64,000 nt of DNA from Oceanococcus sp. HetDA_MAG_MS8 (GCA_019192445.1 JAHCMK010000009.1:62001-126000), one strand, 5' to 3'. Counted from the first letter of the stretch, positions 48,610-58,593 are shown. Numbers and translations are program-made. The notes: a model not told the origin generated them from the sequence alone.

Positions 48610-49854
48610 CTAGGGCAGAACTGCGTCTAGTGAGGGGCGCGGTCTTATTCTTGCGCCGTCTCTGAGGTTCTGGCTCGGGTAGCTCACCACCTTGTCACCA
48701 GCGTTTAAGCCCTGCAGAACTTGAGCGCGTACTTCATTGCTGTGCCCAATACTGACCGGGGACAAGCGCACTCGACCCGCGTCCGCAAGGTATACCGCCC
48801 AGCGCCCAGGTTGTCCGACCAAAGCGCTCACCGGCACGCTGAGCACATCGGGATGCTGCCAGATGGTGATCGCGGCGAAGACATGAAAGCCATGGCCCAG
48901 GCCCCTGCGTTGTTCACGTGGCGAGCTTAAGTCCACTATGACATCCACGCGCTGCTCTTCGATGCCCAAGGCGGATACCTTGGTTCGCCCTCGTGGTTCG
49001 ATTCGCCGTACAGTGCCCCGTAACTCTCCCGGTGCACCCCAGTCGCTGATTCGAACCTGGGCTCCGGGCTGCACCTTGACCGCATCCGTCGAGAGCAGAT
49101 CGACCACCACCTCCAAATCCTGCGGGTCGCCGATCTCAATGAGTGGCGCGCCCATGGTGACCGTGGTTTCACTTTCTTCCAGAACATTCAAGATGCGACC
49201 GCTAATGGGGGCCACTAATGCCAGCGTTAACTGTGAATCTGCCCCAGGTTTGATCTCGGGGGAATGCAGCAGGGCCTGGGCGCGTTCTAGGTTGGCTTGA
49301 TGAACGCCTACACTGGCCCTCGCAGTCTCCAAAGTGGCGGTAGCCGTACGCGCCGACAACTCTGCGGTTTCCAGCTCGGCCTTGGCCAGTGAACCTTTCG
49401 CGGCGAGCTTGCGTGCGCGATCTGCGTCGACCTGGGCGTGAGCTGCATGCGCCTGAGCGCTACGGAGTTCTGCGTGAGCCAATTCCAATTGTGCCTGGGC
49501 ACTGCGAACTTGAGCTGCGGCTTGGCTTTGAAGGCGGGTGTCGAGAAGGCCCGGCGTAGCGGGGAGGATGCGCGCGACAATGGTTTCGCCCTGAACCACT
49601 GTGTCCCCGACGCTGGCCTGAATTCTGAGCAGTGTTCCGGCGACGGGTGCAGACACGCGATACACGTTGCGCACACGCGTGATGCCATTGTCGCGGATGG
49701 CGATACCTAGTGGAGCGCGCTGAACCGTCGCCAACTCCACCACCACGGGCTGTGGGCGAAACGAGTATGCCAACAAGGCGATGAGAAGTAGAGCCAGACC
49801 AATCATCACCGTATTCCGAATGCGGGTGGGCTTGCTGCTGTGCGCCATGGTCAT
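48610..49854 (-). CDS. Periplasmic adaptor of MacAB-like efflux
   Basis: 414 residues, RND/MacA-type membrane fusion protein: N-terminal membrane helix, lipoyl half (VAGTLLRIQASVGDTVVQGE), Ala/Glu-rich coiled hairpin, second lipoyl half, beta-barrel and membrane-proximal domain. Last gene of the operon with the ABC ATPase and permease, 9 bases downstream of the permease. Confidence 0.88.
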   Translation of the reverse strand: MTMAHSSKPTRIRNTVMIGLALLLIALLAYSFRPQPVVVELATVQRAPLGIAIRDNGITRVRNVYRVSAPVAGTLLRIQASVGDTVVQGETIVARILPATPGLLDTRLQSQAAAQVRSAQAQLELAHAELRSAQAHAAHAQVDADRARKLAAKGSLAKAELETAELSARTATATLETARASVGVHQANLERAQALLHSPEIKPGADSQLTLALVAPISGRILNVLEESETTVTMGAPLIEIGDPQDLEVVVDLLSTDAVKVQPGAQVRISDWGAPGELRGTVRRIEPRGRTKVSALGIEEQRVDVIVDLSSPREQRRGLGHGFHVFAAITIWQHPDVLSVPVSALVGQPGRWAVYLADAGRVRLSPVSIGHSNEVRAQVLQGLNAGDKVVSYPSQNLRDGARIRPRPSLDAVLP

Positions 49855-49863
49855 TGCTCCGGG

Positions 49864-52251
49864 TTATTCGCGGGTTTTGAGCACCGCAATCAGGTCCAAT
49901 TGATCGATTCGCCGGCGTACGATCAATGCTGAGAGAGATGTGGCGAGCACAATCACGAGCAAAGAAAAGCCCATCGTGCTGGCCGAAACGGTAAGAGGCA
50001 TACGGAACATTTCAGTATTGAGTGCGATTGTCATTCCCCATGCTTGCAGCCAGCCCAGGCCTGCTCCCAAAGGGAGTGCAATGATGGTGAGCAGGGCCAG
50101 CTCCCCGAGCAGGATGTAGGAAACGTCGGCTCGTGAGAGGCCGAGTACGCGCAGGCTGGCCAGCTCACGACCTCGCTCAGAAAGCGATATGCGGGCGTTG
50201 TTGTACACCACGCCTACGGCGATGAGGCCTGCAAATAGACTGTTGAAGAAAATGTAACTGCCCAGGCTTTTATTGAGATTGGCGTACAAATTTCGCTCTG
50301 CTTCCCGGTGCATGCTAATGCCGGCAATCAAGGGCATTTGTTTGAGTTCGGCAGCCAGCTCGGTGTCATAGCCTGTATCTACCAGCATATGCACACCGTT
50401 CATGCTGGGAGTCTGATGCAGGTATCGGCTGAGGCTGTCGATATGCATATAGGCTCCCGTGCCCAGGTAGGTGGTCACGATGCCGACCACCGGAACAGAA
50501 AATGCGGGCTGATGGAACTCACGGAGCTGCACGCGAATAGAGTCACCTTGTTCAACCTGGAGTAACTGCGCCAGCTTGGAAGTGAGCACCAAGCCGTGCC
50601 GGGGAATGACAACAGAGCCCTGCATGGTGTTGATCAGTCGCGCGAGGGTTGGCTGCTGCACCAAACCAAGAATGCTTTCGCGGCGCCGGATCGGGCCGTT
50701 ATGGAGGGTGGCGGTGATCGCTAAGAAGGGTTCGGTCGAGCGCACCCCCGGTTCACGAAGCAGTGCAAATCGCTCATGCAACGGCCGTGGTTGATGCAGA
50801 TAAGCCGTCACATCCTGCCGATTTGCAAACTGGAAACTCCAGTCGATCATGTGTCGAATTCCGTCCCATGAAAAACTGGCGCCAACGAGCAGGGCCATCG
50901 AGGCAGCGATGCCTGTACAGGTCATCATTGCCCGCTTGGGGTGGCGTAGCAGGTGTCGCACAATCATCCGGCTGGGTTGGTCTAGATGACGCAAAATGCC
51001 GGCGCCCAATCTGGACAAAGTGCTGTAGTCGGTAGGTTGCGGTGGCGTCATTGCCACTGCGGGGTTGAGCGCTGCGGCACCACGCACAGCGACCGCGGCT
51101 CCGGCCAATGCAACCGCCATGCTGGCGAGCCCAGTAAACAGCAGTAACGCCGGAGGCATGGAAAAAATCAAATAGGGAAACTGAAAATACTCCATGTACA
51201 ACAGGCTGAGCCCACGCCCCATCCACGTTCCTAACCCCAGGCCCAGACCAATGCCGATGCTGGCAATACTGGCGACGAACTTAAGGTAGTGGCTGGCCAC
51301 CTGAATATGGGTATAGCCAAAGGCCTTCATTAGCCCAATTTGTTCGCGTTCCGTTTGGATCAGGCGCGAGAGCACCAAGTTCAGCAAAAAGGCGGCAACA
51401 ATGAGGAATATAGGGGGGAGAACTCTGGCCATGACCGCGAGCTGCTGGATCTCGCTATCCAACATTTTGTCGGAGACTTGCTCTCGCTGCGGGAATGCCC
51501 CAGTGCTCCCATAGGGCTTCAGAACATGATCAATCGCGCGCAGGATCGCTTCTTCGGATTGCGTGGTGCTTTTTAGGATTAAGGCCTGATTGAAGCCACC
51601 AACCATGTCGGTGGCACCGGCCAAGGCCTGCCTATGCATCCAGATCACACCAAACCCTGCGGGAGTTGGCACCAGCTCGCCGGGTGCAATGGCGTAGACG
51701 AACTCGGGTGAAATCGCCAACCCCACGATGATCAATGGGTGCTGCACACCGTGTATTAACGCGTGCACCTCATCGCCGACCCGGAGCCCGTGGGCTTTGG
51801 CGAAGCCCTCCAGCAGCAAAACTTCACGCGGCTGAGCCTGACGGGGCCAATGGCCTTGACGTAACACAAGGCGGTTGATGCCGCCCGCGTCCTGAGCCGG
51901 CAGGGACAGCGCCACGCTAGTGATGGGCCGATCGGTGCCAGGCACGCTGGTCAGCGCCGGGCTGACGATCCGTGTTGTTACTCGCCGCACCCCGGGAATG
52001 CTTTCCAAACTGCAAGCCATTCCAATGGGAGCACGGGTCACGGGAGCAATGATGTCAGCGAGTTGGTAGCTGGCGTAGTAGTTAGCGCGTGTGCCTTGTA
52101 GCGCTTGCAGCATGCCTTGGCTGGTCACAAAAACACTTACACCGCAGGCCATCACCACCGCAATGGCCAATGCTTGCCCGCGCACGCGCCAGAGGTCCCG
52201 CAGGAGTTTGCGGTCCAGCGTCGACACCCAAGACGGAAATGTCCCGGTCAT
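49864..52251 (-). CDS. FtsX-type ABC permease (duplicated, LolC/MacB-like)
   Basis: 795 residues. First half has a membrane helix, a ~240-residue periplasmic MacB-type domain and three helices of an FtsX domain; the second half repeats the plan, with the final FtsX domain (SERGRELASLRVLGLSRADVSYILL). This doubled architecture is common in uncharacterised ABC permeases that pump or extract lipophilic molecules. ATPase encoded 3 bases upstream. Confidence 0.87.
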   Translation of the reverse strand: MTGTFPSWVSTLDRKLLRDLWRVRGQALAIAVVMACGVSVFVTSQGMLQALQGTRANYYASYQLADIIAPVTRAPIGMACSLESIPGVRRVTTRIVSPALTSVPGTDRPITSVALSLPAQDAGGINRLVLRQGHWPRQAQPREVLLLEGFAKAHGLRVGDEVHALIHGVQHPLIIVGLAISPEFVYAIAPGELVPTPAGFGVIWMHRQALAGATDMVGGFNQALILKSTTQSEEAILRAIDHVLKPYGSTGAFPQREQVSDKMLDSEIQQLAVMARVLPPIFLIVAAFLLNLVLSRLIQTEREQIGLMKAFGYTHIQVASHYLKFVASIASIGIGLGLGLGTWMGRGLSLLYMEYFQFPYLIFSMPPALLLFTGLASMAVALAGAAVAVRGAAALNPAVAMTPPQPTDYSTLSRLGAGILRHLDQPSRMIVRHLLRHPKRAMMTCTGIAASMALLVGASFSWDGIRHMIDWSFQFANRQDVTAYLHQPRPLHERFALLREPGVRSTEPFLAITATLHNGPIRRRESILGLVQQPTLARLINTMQGSVVIPRHGLVLTSKLAQLLQVEQGDSIRVQLREFHQPAFSVPVVGIVTTYLGTGAYMHIDSLSRYLHQTPSMNGVHMLVDTGYDTELAAELKQMPLIAGISMHREAERNLYANLNKSLGSYIFFNSLFAGLIAVGVVYNNARISLSERGRELASLRVLGLSRADVSYILLGELALLTIIALPLGAGLGWLQAWGMTIALNTEMFRMPLTVSASTMGFSLLVIVLATSLSALIVRRRIDQLDLIAVLKTRE

Positions 52252-52254
52252 GAG

Positions 52255-52968
52255 TTACCAATGAATGGCATTTGCGGGTACCGGGTTGGAGATGGGGCGG
52301 TTCTCCTTGATACGGCCATCCGCCATAATCAGTACCCGGTCTGCCATGTCGGCAATGCTGGCGTTATGGGTGATTACTAGCGTTGTTGTGTTGAGATGCC
52401 GGTTGGCGTCAGCCAGGGCTTGTAAGACCAAACAACCGGTCTTGCTGTCCAGGGCGCCCGTGGGCTCATCGCAGAGTAAAACGGTGGGCTGCTTAGCAAT
52501 GGCTCGCGCAATGGCTACCCGCTGCTGTTCGCCGCCCGAGAGCTGCGCTGGGAAATGATCCATCCGTTCGCCTAAGCCCACCATTCGCAGTGCCTGTGCG
52601 GCGGGCATCGGATTCTTGGCGATCTCGGTCACCAACTCCACATTTTCCAGGGCGGTCAGGCTGGGGATAAGGTTGTAAAATTGGAACACAAAGCCCACAT
52701 GATCACGACGAAAACGTGTGAGCTCAGCGTCGCTACTCGCGGTTAACTCGGTGCCGGAAAAACGGACTTGACCGGAGCTAGGTGTATCCAGCCCTCCCAA
52801 AATGTTCAGCAGCGTGGATTTACCGCAGCCCGAGGGCCCCAGCAACACGACAAACTCGCCCGCTGGCAGGCAAAGGTCGACCCCACGCAGCGCGTGTACC
52901 TGTGCCGCGCCCTGACCGTAGGCTTTGTGCAGGTTCACTACCTCAAATGCCCAGTCTGACTTTGTCAT
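52255..52968 (-). CDS. ABC ATPase (LolD/MacB-like)
   Basis: 237 residues with all motifs intact: Walker [10 protein letters not shown]-loop, signature LSGGEQQR, Walker B LLCDEP, D-loop and His in VITHN. Partners the FtsX-type permease. Unlike the exporter at 32928-34694 this NBD looks fully active. Confidence 0.92.
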   Translation of the reverse strand: MTKSDWAFEVVNLHKAYGQGAAQVHALRGVDLCLPAGEFVVLLGPSGCGKSTLLNILGGLDTPSSGQVRFSGTELTASSDAELTRFRRDHVGFVFQFYNLIPSLTALENVELVTEIAKNPMPAAQALRMVGLGERMDHFPAQLSGGEQQRVAIARAIAKQPTVLLCDEPTGALDSKTGCLVLQALADANRHLNTTTLVITHNASIADMADRVLIMADGRIKENRPISNPVPANAIHW

Positions 52969-53003
52969 CTAGTGAGCCTAGCGAGTAGTCGCTGCCACAG
53001 AAC

Positions 53004-53015
53004 TGACCTAGGTCA
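53004..53015. promoter_or_regulatory. 12-bp perfect palindrome
   Basis: TGACCTAGGTCA, 36 bases upstream of the ABC ATPase start and 206 bases upstream of the lipoxygenase. The half-sites resemble CRP/FNR-type TGAC-N4-GTCA. Function unproved. Confidence 0.35.
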
Positions 53016-53166
53016 ATAAACCGCCGCATTGTTTGTATCGCATGACGGCGTGTAGGACGAGGCTAACGCGCGACTGGCGTGAAATGCCTAGACGGTTGTC
53101 ATTGTTTGCTCTTGTGCCGTAGGGGTGGCCTCTACAGAATCTAGACATCGCTAGACCATTCATGGC

Positions 53167-53187
53167 GCTTGAAGGTTGGCTTCAAGC
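53167..53187 (+). other. Inverted repeat before lipoxygenase
   Basis: GCTTGAAG-GTTGG-CTTCAAGC, perfect 8-base arms ending about 20 bases before the GAGGAG ribosome site. It could be an operator or a leader hairpin. Confidence 0.4.
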
Positions 53188-53220
53188 AGCAGGGTCGGGG
53201 TGCGGTGAGGAGACAATTTA

Positions 53221-55296
53221 GTGAGCGAGACCACCAAGGATGCGATCCTGCCTTTGCCATTGGGGCCAGGTCGCATTTACGACGAGATCAGCCCCAATCT
53301 GGTGGGCACCGGCTATGGCTTTGAGGTGCAGGCCTTATACCCCTTTCCCAAGCTGTATTTTCGGGCCAGCTATGAGGAACAGCAGCGTCGATATCAGGAG
53401 TTGACCGAGGCGCTGGAAGACAACTGGTACAACTACGACCTCATTCCCGGAGCAGTGGTGCATGGCAATCGTGGGTCTTATCAGGTGCAGCGCAATTCCA
53501 GTTGGGCTCTGCGCGGCAGTGATGACAACCGCAGCAGCTTTGCCCAGGAAGACCAGTTTGGTACGGGGGACGACTCTGACCCCGGTGAAGATGGCATCGA
53601 TATTTACGAGCCGCTGTTCTACTACTTTGACCGCAACTGGCATCTGTGGCTGACCAACACCCAGATCACCAACAACATTACGCGCTTGCTTTCGGTAGTT
53701 ACCGAGAATCTGACCGATGGTGGCGGGCCGAATTACTTTCGGATTAATACCCTCGACCCCATCTTGAGTTTGGCGCCGGCCACACGCGCCCAAGACATCG
53801 ACACCTTTGATTTCTATCCGCCACTGCCAGATCGCTATCCGCGGCAGCCATTTGATGCCGATTTTCGCAATGATGATGTCATTGGCTGGGTACAGCTTGC
53901 CCATGCCTCGCCTTTTCCGCGGATTGCTCCATACAAAGCTCACCTACCCAATTTCAAAGTGACCTCGGAGATGTTCCGGCGCACGGCGGAGTTTTGGGAT
54001 GATGATCTGGACCAAGCCATGGCCCAGGGTCGGGTCTTCGTGGTGGACTACAAGGAATACCAGGAGATGAACCTGCGCCCCCCAGCCACTAACTCGGCAG
54101 GCGGACGCTTCTACACGCCCATCGCCATGTTCGCCGTACCGCGCGGCGGCGGGCCGCTCAAGTTGATCGCCATCCAATCCACCCAGCACACGCCGGCCAA
54201 TGAGGCCGAGCGCCAAGCCTGGAAGCTGAACAACCAACAGCCGGCTGATCGGCCTCTGTCGGACATTCTCACCCCCACCGACGATTACTGGTCCTGGCAA
54301 ATGGCCAAGACCCTGTTCATGAGCATGTATGCCATGAGCGGCGTGATTGATCACTTGTCCATGCATGTGTATGTGGCGCCAATTGCGGTTGGCTTTTATC
54401 GCAGCATCCCGCGCCAGCATCCCCTGAGGGCATTGCTAGAGCCGCACTTCTTATCGCTGATATCCAATAACCATTCCGGCATCTTCTGGGATACCGGAAC
54501 CCAGATGATCAACGACAACCATTCCTATGGGCAGACCGACCAAGGCTTGCTGACAGGGATGGCGGACAAAGTCAGTGGCTGGACCGGTAAAACCTTTTTG
54601 GATGCCACGGTACAACGGGCCGGCTTCTACCATTTTGTAGAACACAGCACCCCGATTGACCGCAGCCAGCCCAATGCCTTTGCGGCTATCGAAGACTTCC
54701 CGCAGCTGGACGATAACGGCCTCATTCCGGTTATCCAGCGCTGGGTGCGGAACTACCTTAGTTTGTATTACCGCTCCGATGCCGATGTGCGCGAGGACCT
54801 TGAGCTACAGAATTTCTGCTCGGATGTAGCCCTCAACGGGCTTGTGAACGGCTTTCCGGAGGCGACGCCCAGTTTTGATTCCTTGGTAGATATTGTGACG
54901 CGCATCATTTATTGGATGAGCGTCAACCATGCTTTGGAAGCGACGTTGGGTTGTATCAAGCTAGGTCCTATGGGGTACTGGTCCGACCGTGTGCCGCGCA
55001 ATGATGAAACCAAAACGGAAGCCGACTGGTTCAATATTTTGCCGCCCATCAATGTCGGTTTGGCCATCTTCTGCGCTTCCAGGTTCTTCGTGGATTTGCC
55101 TCGGGAGTGGTACCGCTCCTTGGGTCGATTCCCAGAAGGGCAGTTCATGCACGACCGGCGCGTATACGCGCATCTACAGGCGTTTCAGAAAGAACTGTTG
55201 CAGATAGACAATCGCATTCAGGAGCGCAACCTCACACGCCGCTGGCCTTACACCATGATGCGCCCCGGCACCATGACCTGTAGCCCTTGGAATTGA
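53221..55296 (+). CDS. Lipoxygenase-family protein with altered iron-site residues
   Basis: 691 residues. The plant/animal lipoxygenase core is clear: RQHPLRALLEPHF, IPVIQRWVRNYLSLYYRSD and IIYWMSVNHA align with soybean-type sequences. No export signal is seen. In the ligand helix the family's H-x4-H reads DHLSMH, giving Asp377 where the first iron His is expected, with His378 next to it and His382 kept. His570 is kept, but the Asn/His four residues on is Ala574, and the C-terminal Ile ligand is Asn691. GTG start with GAGGAG 8 bases away. First gene of a four-gene operon. Confidence 0.85.
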   Translation: MSETTKDAILPLPLGPGRIYDEISPNLVGTGYGFEVQALYPFPKLYFRASYEEQQRRYQELTEALEDNWYNYDLIPGAVVHGNRGSYQVQRNSSWALRGSDDNRSSFAQEDQFGTGDDSDPGEDGIDIYEPLFYYFDRNWHLWLTNTQITNNITRLLSVVTENLTDGGGPNYFRINTLDPILSLAPATRAQDIDTFDFYPPLPDRYPRQPFDADFRNDDVIGWVQLAHASPFPRIAPYKAHLPNFKVTSEMFRRTAEFWDDDLDQAMAQGRVFVVDYKEYQEMNLRPPATNSAGGRFYTPIAMFAVPRGGGPLKLIAIQSTQHTPANEAERQAWKLNNQQPADRPLSDILTPTDDYWSWQMAKTLFMSMYAMSGVIDHLSMHVYVAPIAVGFYRSIPRQHPLRALLEPHFLSLISNNHSGIFWDTGTQMINDNHSYGQTDQGLLTGMADKVSGWTGKTFLDATVQRAGFYHFVEHSTPIDRSQPNAFAAIEDFPQLDDNGLIPVIQRWVRNYLSLYYRSDADVREDLELQNFCSDVALNGLVNGFPEATPSFDSLVDIVTRIIYWMSVNHALEATLGCIKLGPMGYWSDRVPRNDETKTEADWFNILPPINVGLAIFCASRFFVDLPREWYRSLGRFPEGQFMHDRRVYAHLQAFQKELLQIDNRIQERNLTRRWPYTMMRPGTMTCSPWN

Positions 55297-55303
55297 GGAG
55301 ACG

Positions 55304-55639
55304 ATGATGCCTCAAAAACCCTTAACAAGCAGTCGCCGTGCATTCCTCCAGGCCACTGCCGGCCTGGGCGCAGTGGTTAGCGTGCCCTTGGCATTGACCG
55401 AGCCACTGCCCAATTTTGATGACCCTGCAGCGCGCGCTCAGGTGGCTTATATCGAAGCCGTGGTGCATAAGCACTTGGGCCGCAGCAGGCAGGTGCAGAC
55501 TCGCAGCATTCGTGTTTTTGCTCACCGATTTACCCAGCACTACGGGGTAGTGGACTACAAATCGATGTATGGCGGAATTGTGGGCGAGTACCGCTTGAGT
55601 CGGTTATTTGCCCGCAGCTTGTACACCCCACGGGCGTAG
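55304..55639 (+). CDS. Small Tat-signal protein of the lipoxygenase operon
   Basis: 111 residues with a Tat signal (SSRRAFLQATAG) and a ~75-residue, mostly helical, basic mature part. No cofactor motif is visible. It begins 8 bases after the lipoxygenase, which has no signal of its own, so it may escort the lipoxygenase through Tat. Family not recognised. Confidence 0.75.
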   Translation: MMPQKPLTSSRRAFLQATAGLGAVVSVPLALTEPLPNFDDPAARAQVAYIEAVVHKHLGRSRQVQTRSIRVFAHRFTQHYGVVDYKSMYGGIVGEYRLSRLFARSLYTPRA

Positions 55640-55648
55640 GAGAGATTG

Positions 55649-56293
55649 ATGAAAAAAGTCCACAGAGCCAAGGCCCTTGTGATCGCGGGCCTGTTGGCTG
55701 GAATCATGCTCAGTGCCTGTAACGGGGGGCGCGATGGCGCCATTGGCGGGGTGGATGTGCGTGACCAAGAATTGCTACCGATTGTCGACAAAGGCGGCAT
55801 TCAGGGACGAGTGAATGGTGCGCTCTACGCCTTTGACGGAGATATGCGGCTGACCGTGGCCACGGCCGACACGCGCAACCTACAGGCACTCAATCGGGGC
55901 AACGATGCCGAACACTGGGCCATCAACCAATTGCCTCTACGCACAGGTGAGTACCCATGTGGCAGCAATGACTTGCAGCTCAGTTTGCAACGAGTCGGCC
56001 AAGACCATTTGAGCACGGCAGGGCCAGCTGGCCAGTGCCAGGTGGTAGTCACGCGTGCGAACAGCCGTTTCCTAGAGGGCTACTTTGCCGCTGAGTTTGC
56101 CGCTAACAACGGAGCACGGACACGGGTGGAGGAAGGCCGTTTTCGCTTTGAGCTTGCCCATGTGATTCCGGACTCTGACGCCGATGGCCTTTCCGACGCC
56201 GACGATAACTGCCCCTTTGACGTCAACCCGGCCGAGGAGGACGGCAACAACAATGGTGCCGGTACGGCCTGCGATGCCTCAGAACAGGGTTAA
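55649..56293 (+). CDS. Lipoprotein with thrombospondin type 3-like calcium repeat
   Basis: 214 residues. Lipobox LSAC then NGGR (shared motif). A ~130-residue beta-rich domain of unknown family is followed by DSDADGLSDADDNCPFDVNP, a TSP type 3 calcium-binding repeat, and a GNNNGAGTACD end. AGGAGAG ribosome site 5 bases before the ATG. Sits in the lipoxygenase operon. Confidence 0.78.
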   Translation: MKKVHRAKALVIAGLLAGIMLSACNGGRDGAIGGVDVRDQELLPIVDKGGIQGRVNGALYAFDGDMRLTVATADTRNLQALNRGNDAEHWAINQLPLRTGEYPCGSNDLQLSLQRVGQDHLSTAGPAGQCQVVVTRANSRFLEGYFAAEFAANNGARTRVEEGRFRFELAHVIPDSDADGLSDADDNCPFDVNPAEEDGNNNGAGTACDASEQG

Positions 56294-56299
56294 TCCGCT

Positions 56300-57067
56300 A
56301 TGAATACAACCACCCTCGAGGCCAGTGCAGCGGCCGTGACTCCCGCTCCAAGCTGGGTGCAAAAACTACGCCGACTGAACTACTGGCTGGTACAAGACTG
56401 TGGCGGTGGGCCGCGCCCTTGGAAGCTGGCCTGGGTGATCAATTTTCAGAAAGTCACCACCGCTGCTTTCTTGGGCGCATTGATGTTCTGGTACGCCGAG
56501 GACTCGCCCATGGCTTTGAGCACGCCCGCCTGGGTTTTGTTGGCTATGCACGGCAGCTACGGTTTTGTCTGGTTGCTTAAAGACCTGGCCTTTCCTGACC
56601 CCGGTTGGCAAAGCAAGGTGACCATTGCCGGTGGCATGAATGCCTTTGTGATGGTGCTCGGCCCCTACTGGGCATTTGGTTGGTTACTCATTTCGGGGCA
56701 GTCCAGTGCCGACTATCCATTGCCGCAGATGGCCTGGTTAGCGCTATGCATCAGCCTGTGCATGCTGGGCTGTGCCTTGATGATTGCTGCCGACGCGCAG
56801 AAATTTTTCACCCTCAGGCTGCAGCGCGGCCTCATTAGCGATGGTGTCCATCGCTACATCCGCCACCCCAACTACCTGGGTGAGATGCTGATTTACCTGT
56901 CTTTGGCCCTGGTGGTATGGCACTGGGTGCCCGTGCTTATCCTGGGCTACGTGTGGCTGGGTATCTTTTTGCCAAATATCTTGTGCAAAGAAGCCAGTTT
57001 GTCGCGGTATCCAAAGTGGAGCCGCTACAAACAACGCAGTTGGTTGCTGCTGCCAGGCTTGGTTTAG
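56300..57067 (+). CDS. Membrane methyltransferase-like protein (ICMT/DUF1295 type)
   Basis: 255 residues, about six helices, with the C-terminal signature VHRYIRHPNYLGEMLIY that marks the isoprenylcysteine/phospholipid methyltransferase and DUF1295 families. It may methylate or reduce a lipid substrate. Last gene of the lipoxygenase operon (6-base spacing). Confidence 0.8.
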   Translation: MNTTTLEASAAAVTPAPSWVQKLRRLNYWLVQDCGGGPRPWKLAWVINFQKVTTAAFLGALMFWYAEDSPMALSTPAWVLLAMHGSYGFVWLLKDLAFPDPGWQSKVTIAGGMNAFVMVLGPYWAFGWLLISGQSSADYPLPQMAWLALCISLCMLGCALMIAADAQKFFTLRLQRGLISDGVHRYIRHPNYLGEMLIYLSLALVVWHWVPVLILGYVWLGIFLPNILCKEASLSRYPKWSRYKQRSWLLLPGLV

Positions 57068-57354
57068 ACCCAGGAGTTCACTTTTCTACGAGCTCACTCC
57101 GTCAGAGCGCCACGCATTCTTTAACCCAAGGCCTTAGTGGGCCACCTTCTCCAATTTGTATAGACCGCAAAACCCGAAGCCGAAAAACATGGACTGAGAC
57201 CGGCGATCCAAGCTGTACTCCTGTGCAACCTCATTCCTGACAGTCCAGCAGTAAGCGCGAAATTTCAATCACTTAGTGCGGAAATAGTTTCACTCCTAAT
57301 AAATTTCTAGGTTCCTAGTGCAACTGTCTTGTCCCCTATGCAAGGAAAATTCTC

Positions 57355-58593
57355 ATGATATTAAGAATGACATACGCTTTGATAATATTATTAATGGCCG
57401 CATGTGAGAGTGCGCCAAGTGGTATTGACGACGAAGCACGCTCTATCTTGTCGCAACCTGTAGAAGGTGAGCCACTTGAGCTACGAAAGGCTGCTGAAGA
57501 AGCAGGCTTTTATTGGGGGGCGATGGGTTTTGGGTATGATCTGACTGACCCAAACTACGGCCAAGAATTCAGAGAAGCACTCGCAAAGAACTTCTCAATT
57601 TTTTCTCCTGCGCTTGAACTGACCTTTCCCTTTGTCCAGCCTGAGCGGGGAGTATATTCATTTGAAGCAGTTGATGCTCTCGCTGACTTTGCTCGCGCTA
57701 ATGGACAAAAAATGCGTGGCATTGTGGTTATCTGGCGGGAGGATTTGTCCGCGTATCTTGGAGAGAGTCCGACTCGCGAGGAGGGGATCGCGTTACTGCG
57801 AGAGCATATTCATACGGTCATGGGCCACTATCGAGAGTTTTATCCCGACGTGTTCGAGCAATGGGATGTCGTTAACGAGGCATTCCGTAGCGACGGTACC
57901 CTTAGAGCCTCTGACTGGCAAAAGGCAATCGGTGATGATTTTGTTGAACTCGCTTTTCGGTTTGCTCATGAAGCATGGCCTGAGGCAGAGTTATACTATA
58001 ACGACTTTTATGAGCCGGTTTTCAACTTGGGTGGCAACTTCATAAATGCTTTCGGGCAAATTGACCCCGATGCGATACGGCCTTTAGCACCACTAGGTCC
58101 CATTGGGCCACTAGCCTCTTGCGAGCAATCGGCCAAGTGTATGGGTGTAAAGAAAATGGCGGAGGACTTTGTCGCGCGCGGGGTCCCGATCCATGGAATT
58201 GGTTTCCAGGGACATATTGCCAATGTTATTGCTCCAGATTATGGGTCGTTTGCCAGCTGGGTTGAAGAATTGGGTTTACGGTGGGCTGTCACCGAACTCG
58301 ACGTACCGTGTGCGCGTTCGGCTACTTATCCGGTTGGAGGAGAAATCGTCACCTTCCTGAACGGAGCCATATGCTTTGAGAATCAGCGGCGAATATTTCA
58401 CGATATTGTTAAGGATTGTGTAGATTCAGCCGCCTGCGACACCGTGGTGCAGTGGGGTGTTGCGGACCCCTTCAGTTGGTGGCAAGGTCTCTCATCCGGG
58501 GCCCTTGGTGAAGCATTAGCTCTAGACGATAATTACGAGTACAAACCCGCTGCACACGGAGTTGTTGAGGCTCTTCGTGGCGGCGTAAGGTAA
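57355..58593 (+). CDS. GH10 endo-1,4-beta-xylanase lipoprotein
   Basis: 412 residues. Lipobox MAAC, then a (beta/alpha)8 GH10 domain with the acid/base Glu175 in WDVVNEAF and the nucleophile Glu314 in VTELDVP. Codon use is clearly more AT-rich (many TTA, ATA, GAT) than in the neighbouring genes, a sign of recent acquisition. The 287 bases upstream hold no gene. Confidence 0.9.
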   Translation: MILRMTYALIILLMAACESAPSGIDDEARSILSQPVEGEPLELRKAAEEAGFYWGAMGFGYDLTDPNYGQEFREALAKNFSIFSPALELTFPFVQPERGVYSFEAVDALADFARANGQKMRGIVVIWREDLSAYLGESPTREEGIALLREHIHTVMGHYREFYPDVFEQWDVVNEAFRSDGTLRASDWQKAIGDDFVELAFRFAHEAWPEAELYYNDFYEPVFNLGGNFINAFGQIDPDAIRPLAPLGPIGPLASCEQSAKCMGVKKMAEDFVARGVPIHGIGFQGHIANVIAPDYGSFASWVEELGLRWAVTELDVPCARSATYPVGGEIVTFLNGAICFENQRRIFHDIVKDCVDSAACDTVVQWGVADPFSWWQGLSSGALGEALALDDNYEYKPAAHGVVEALRGGVR

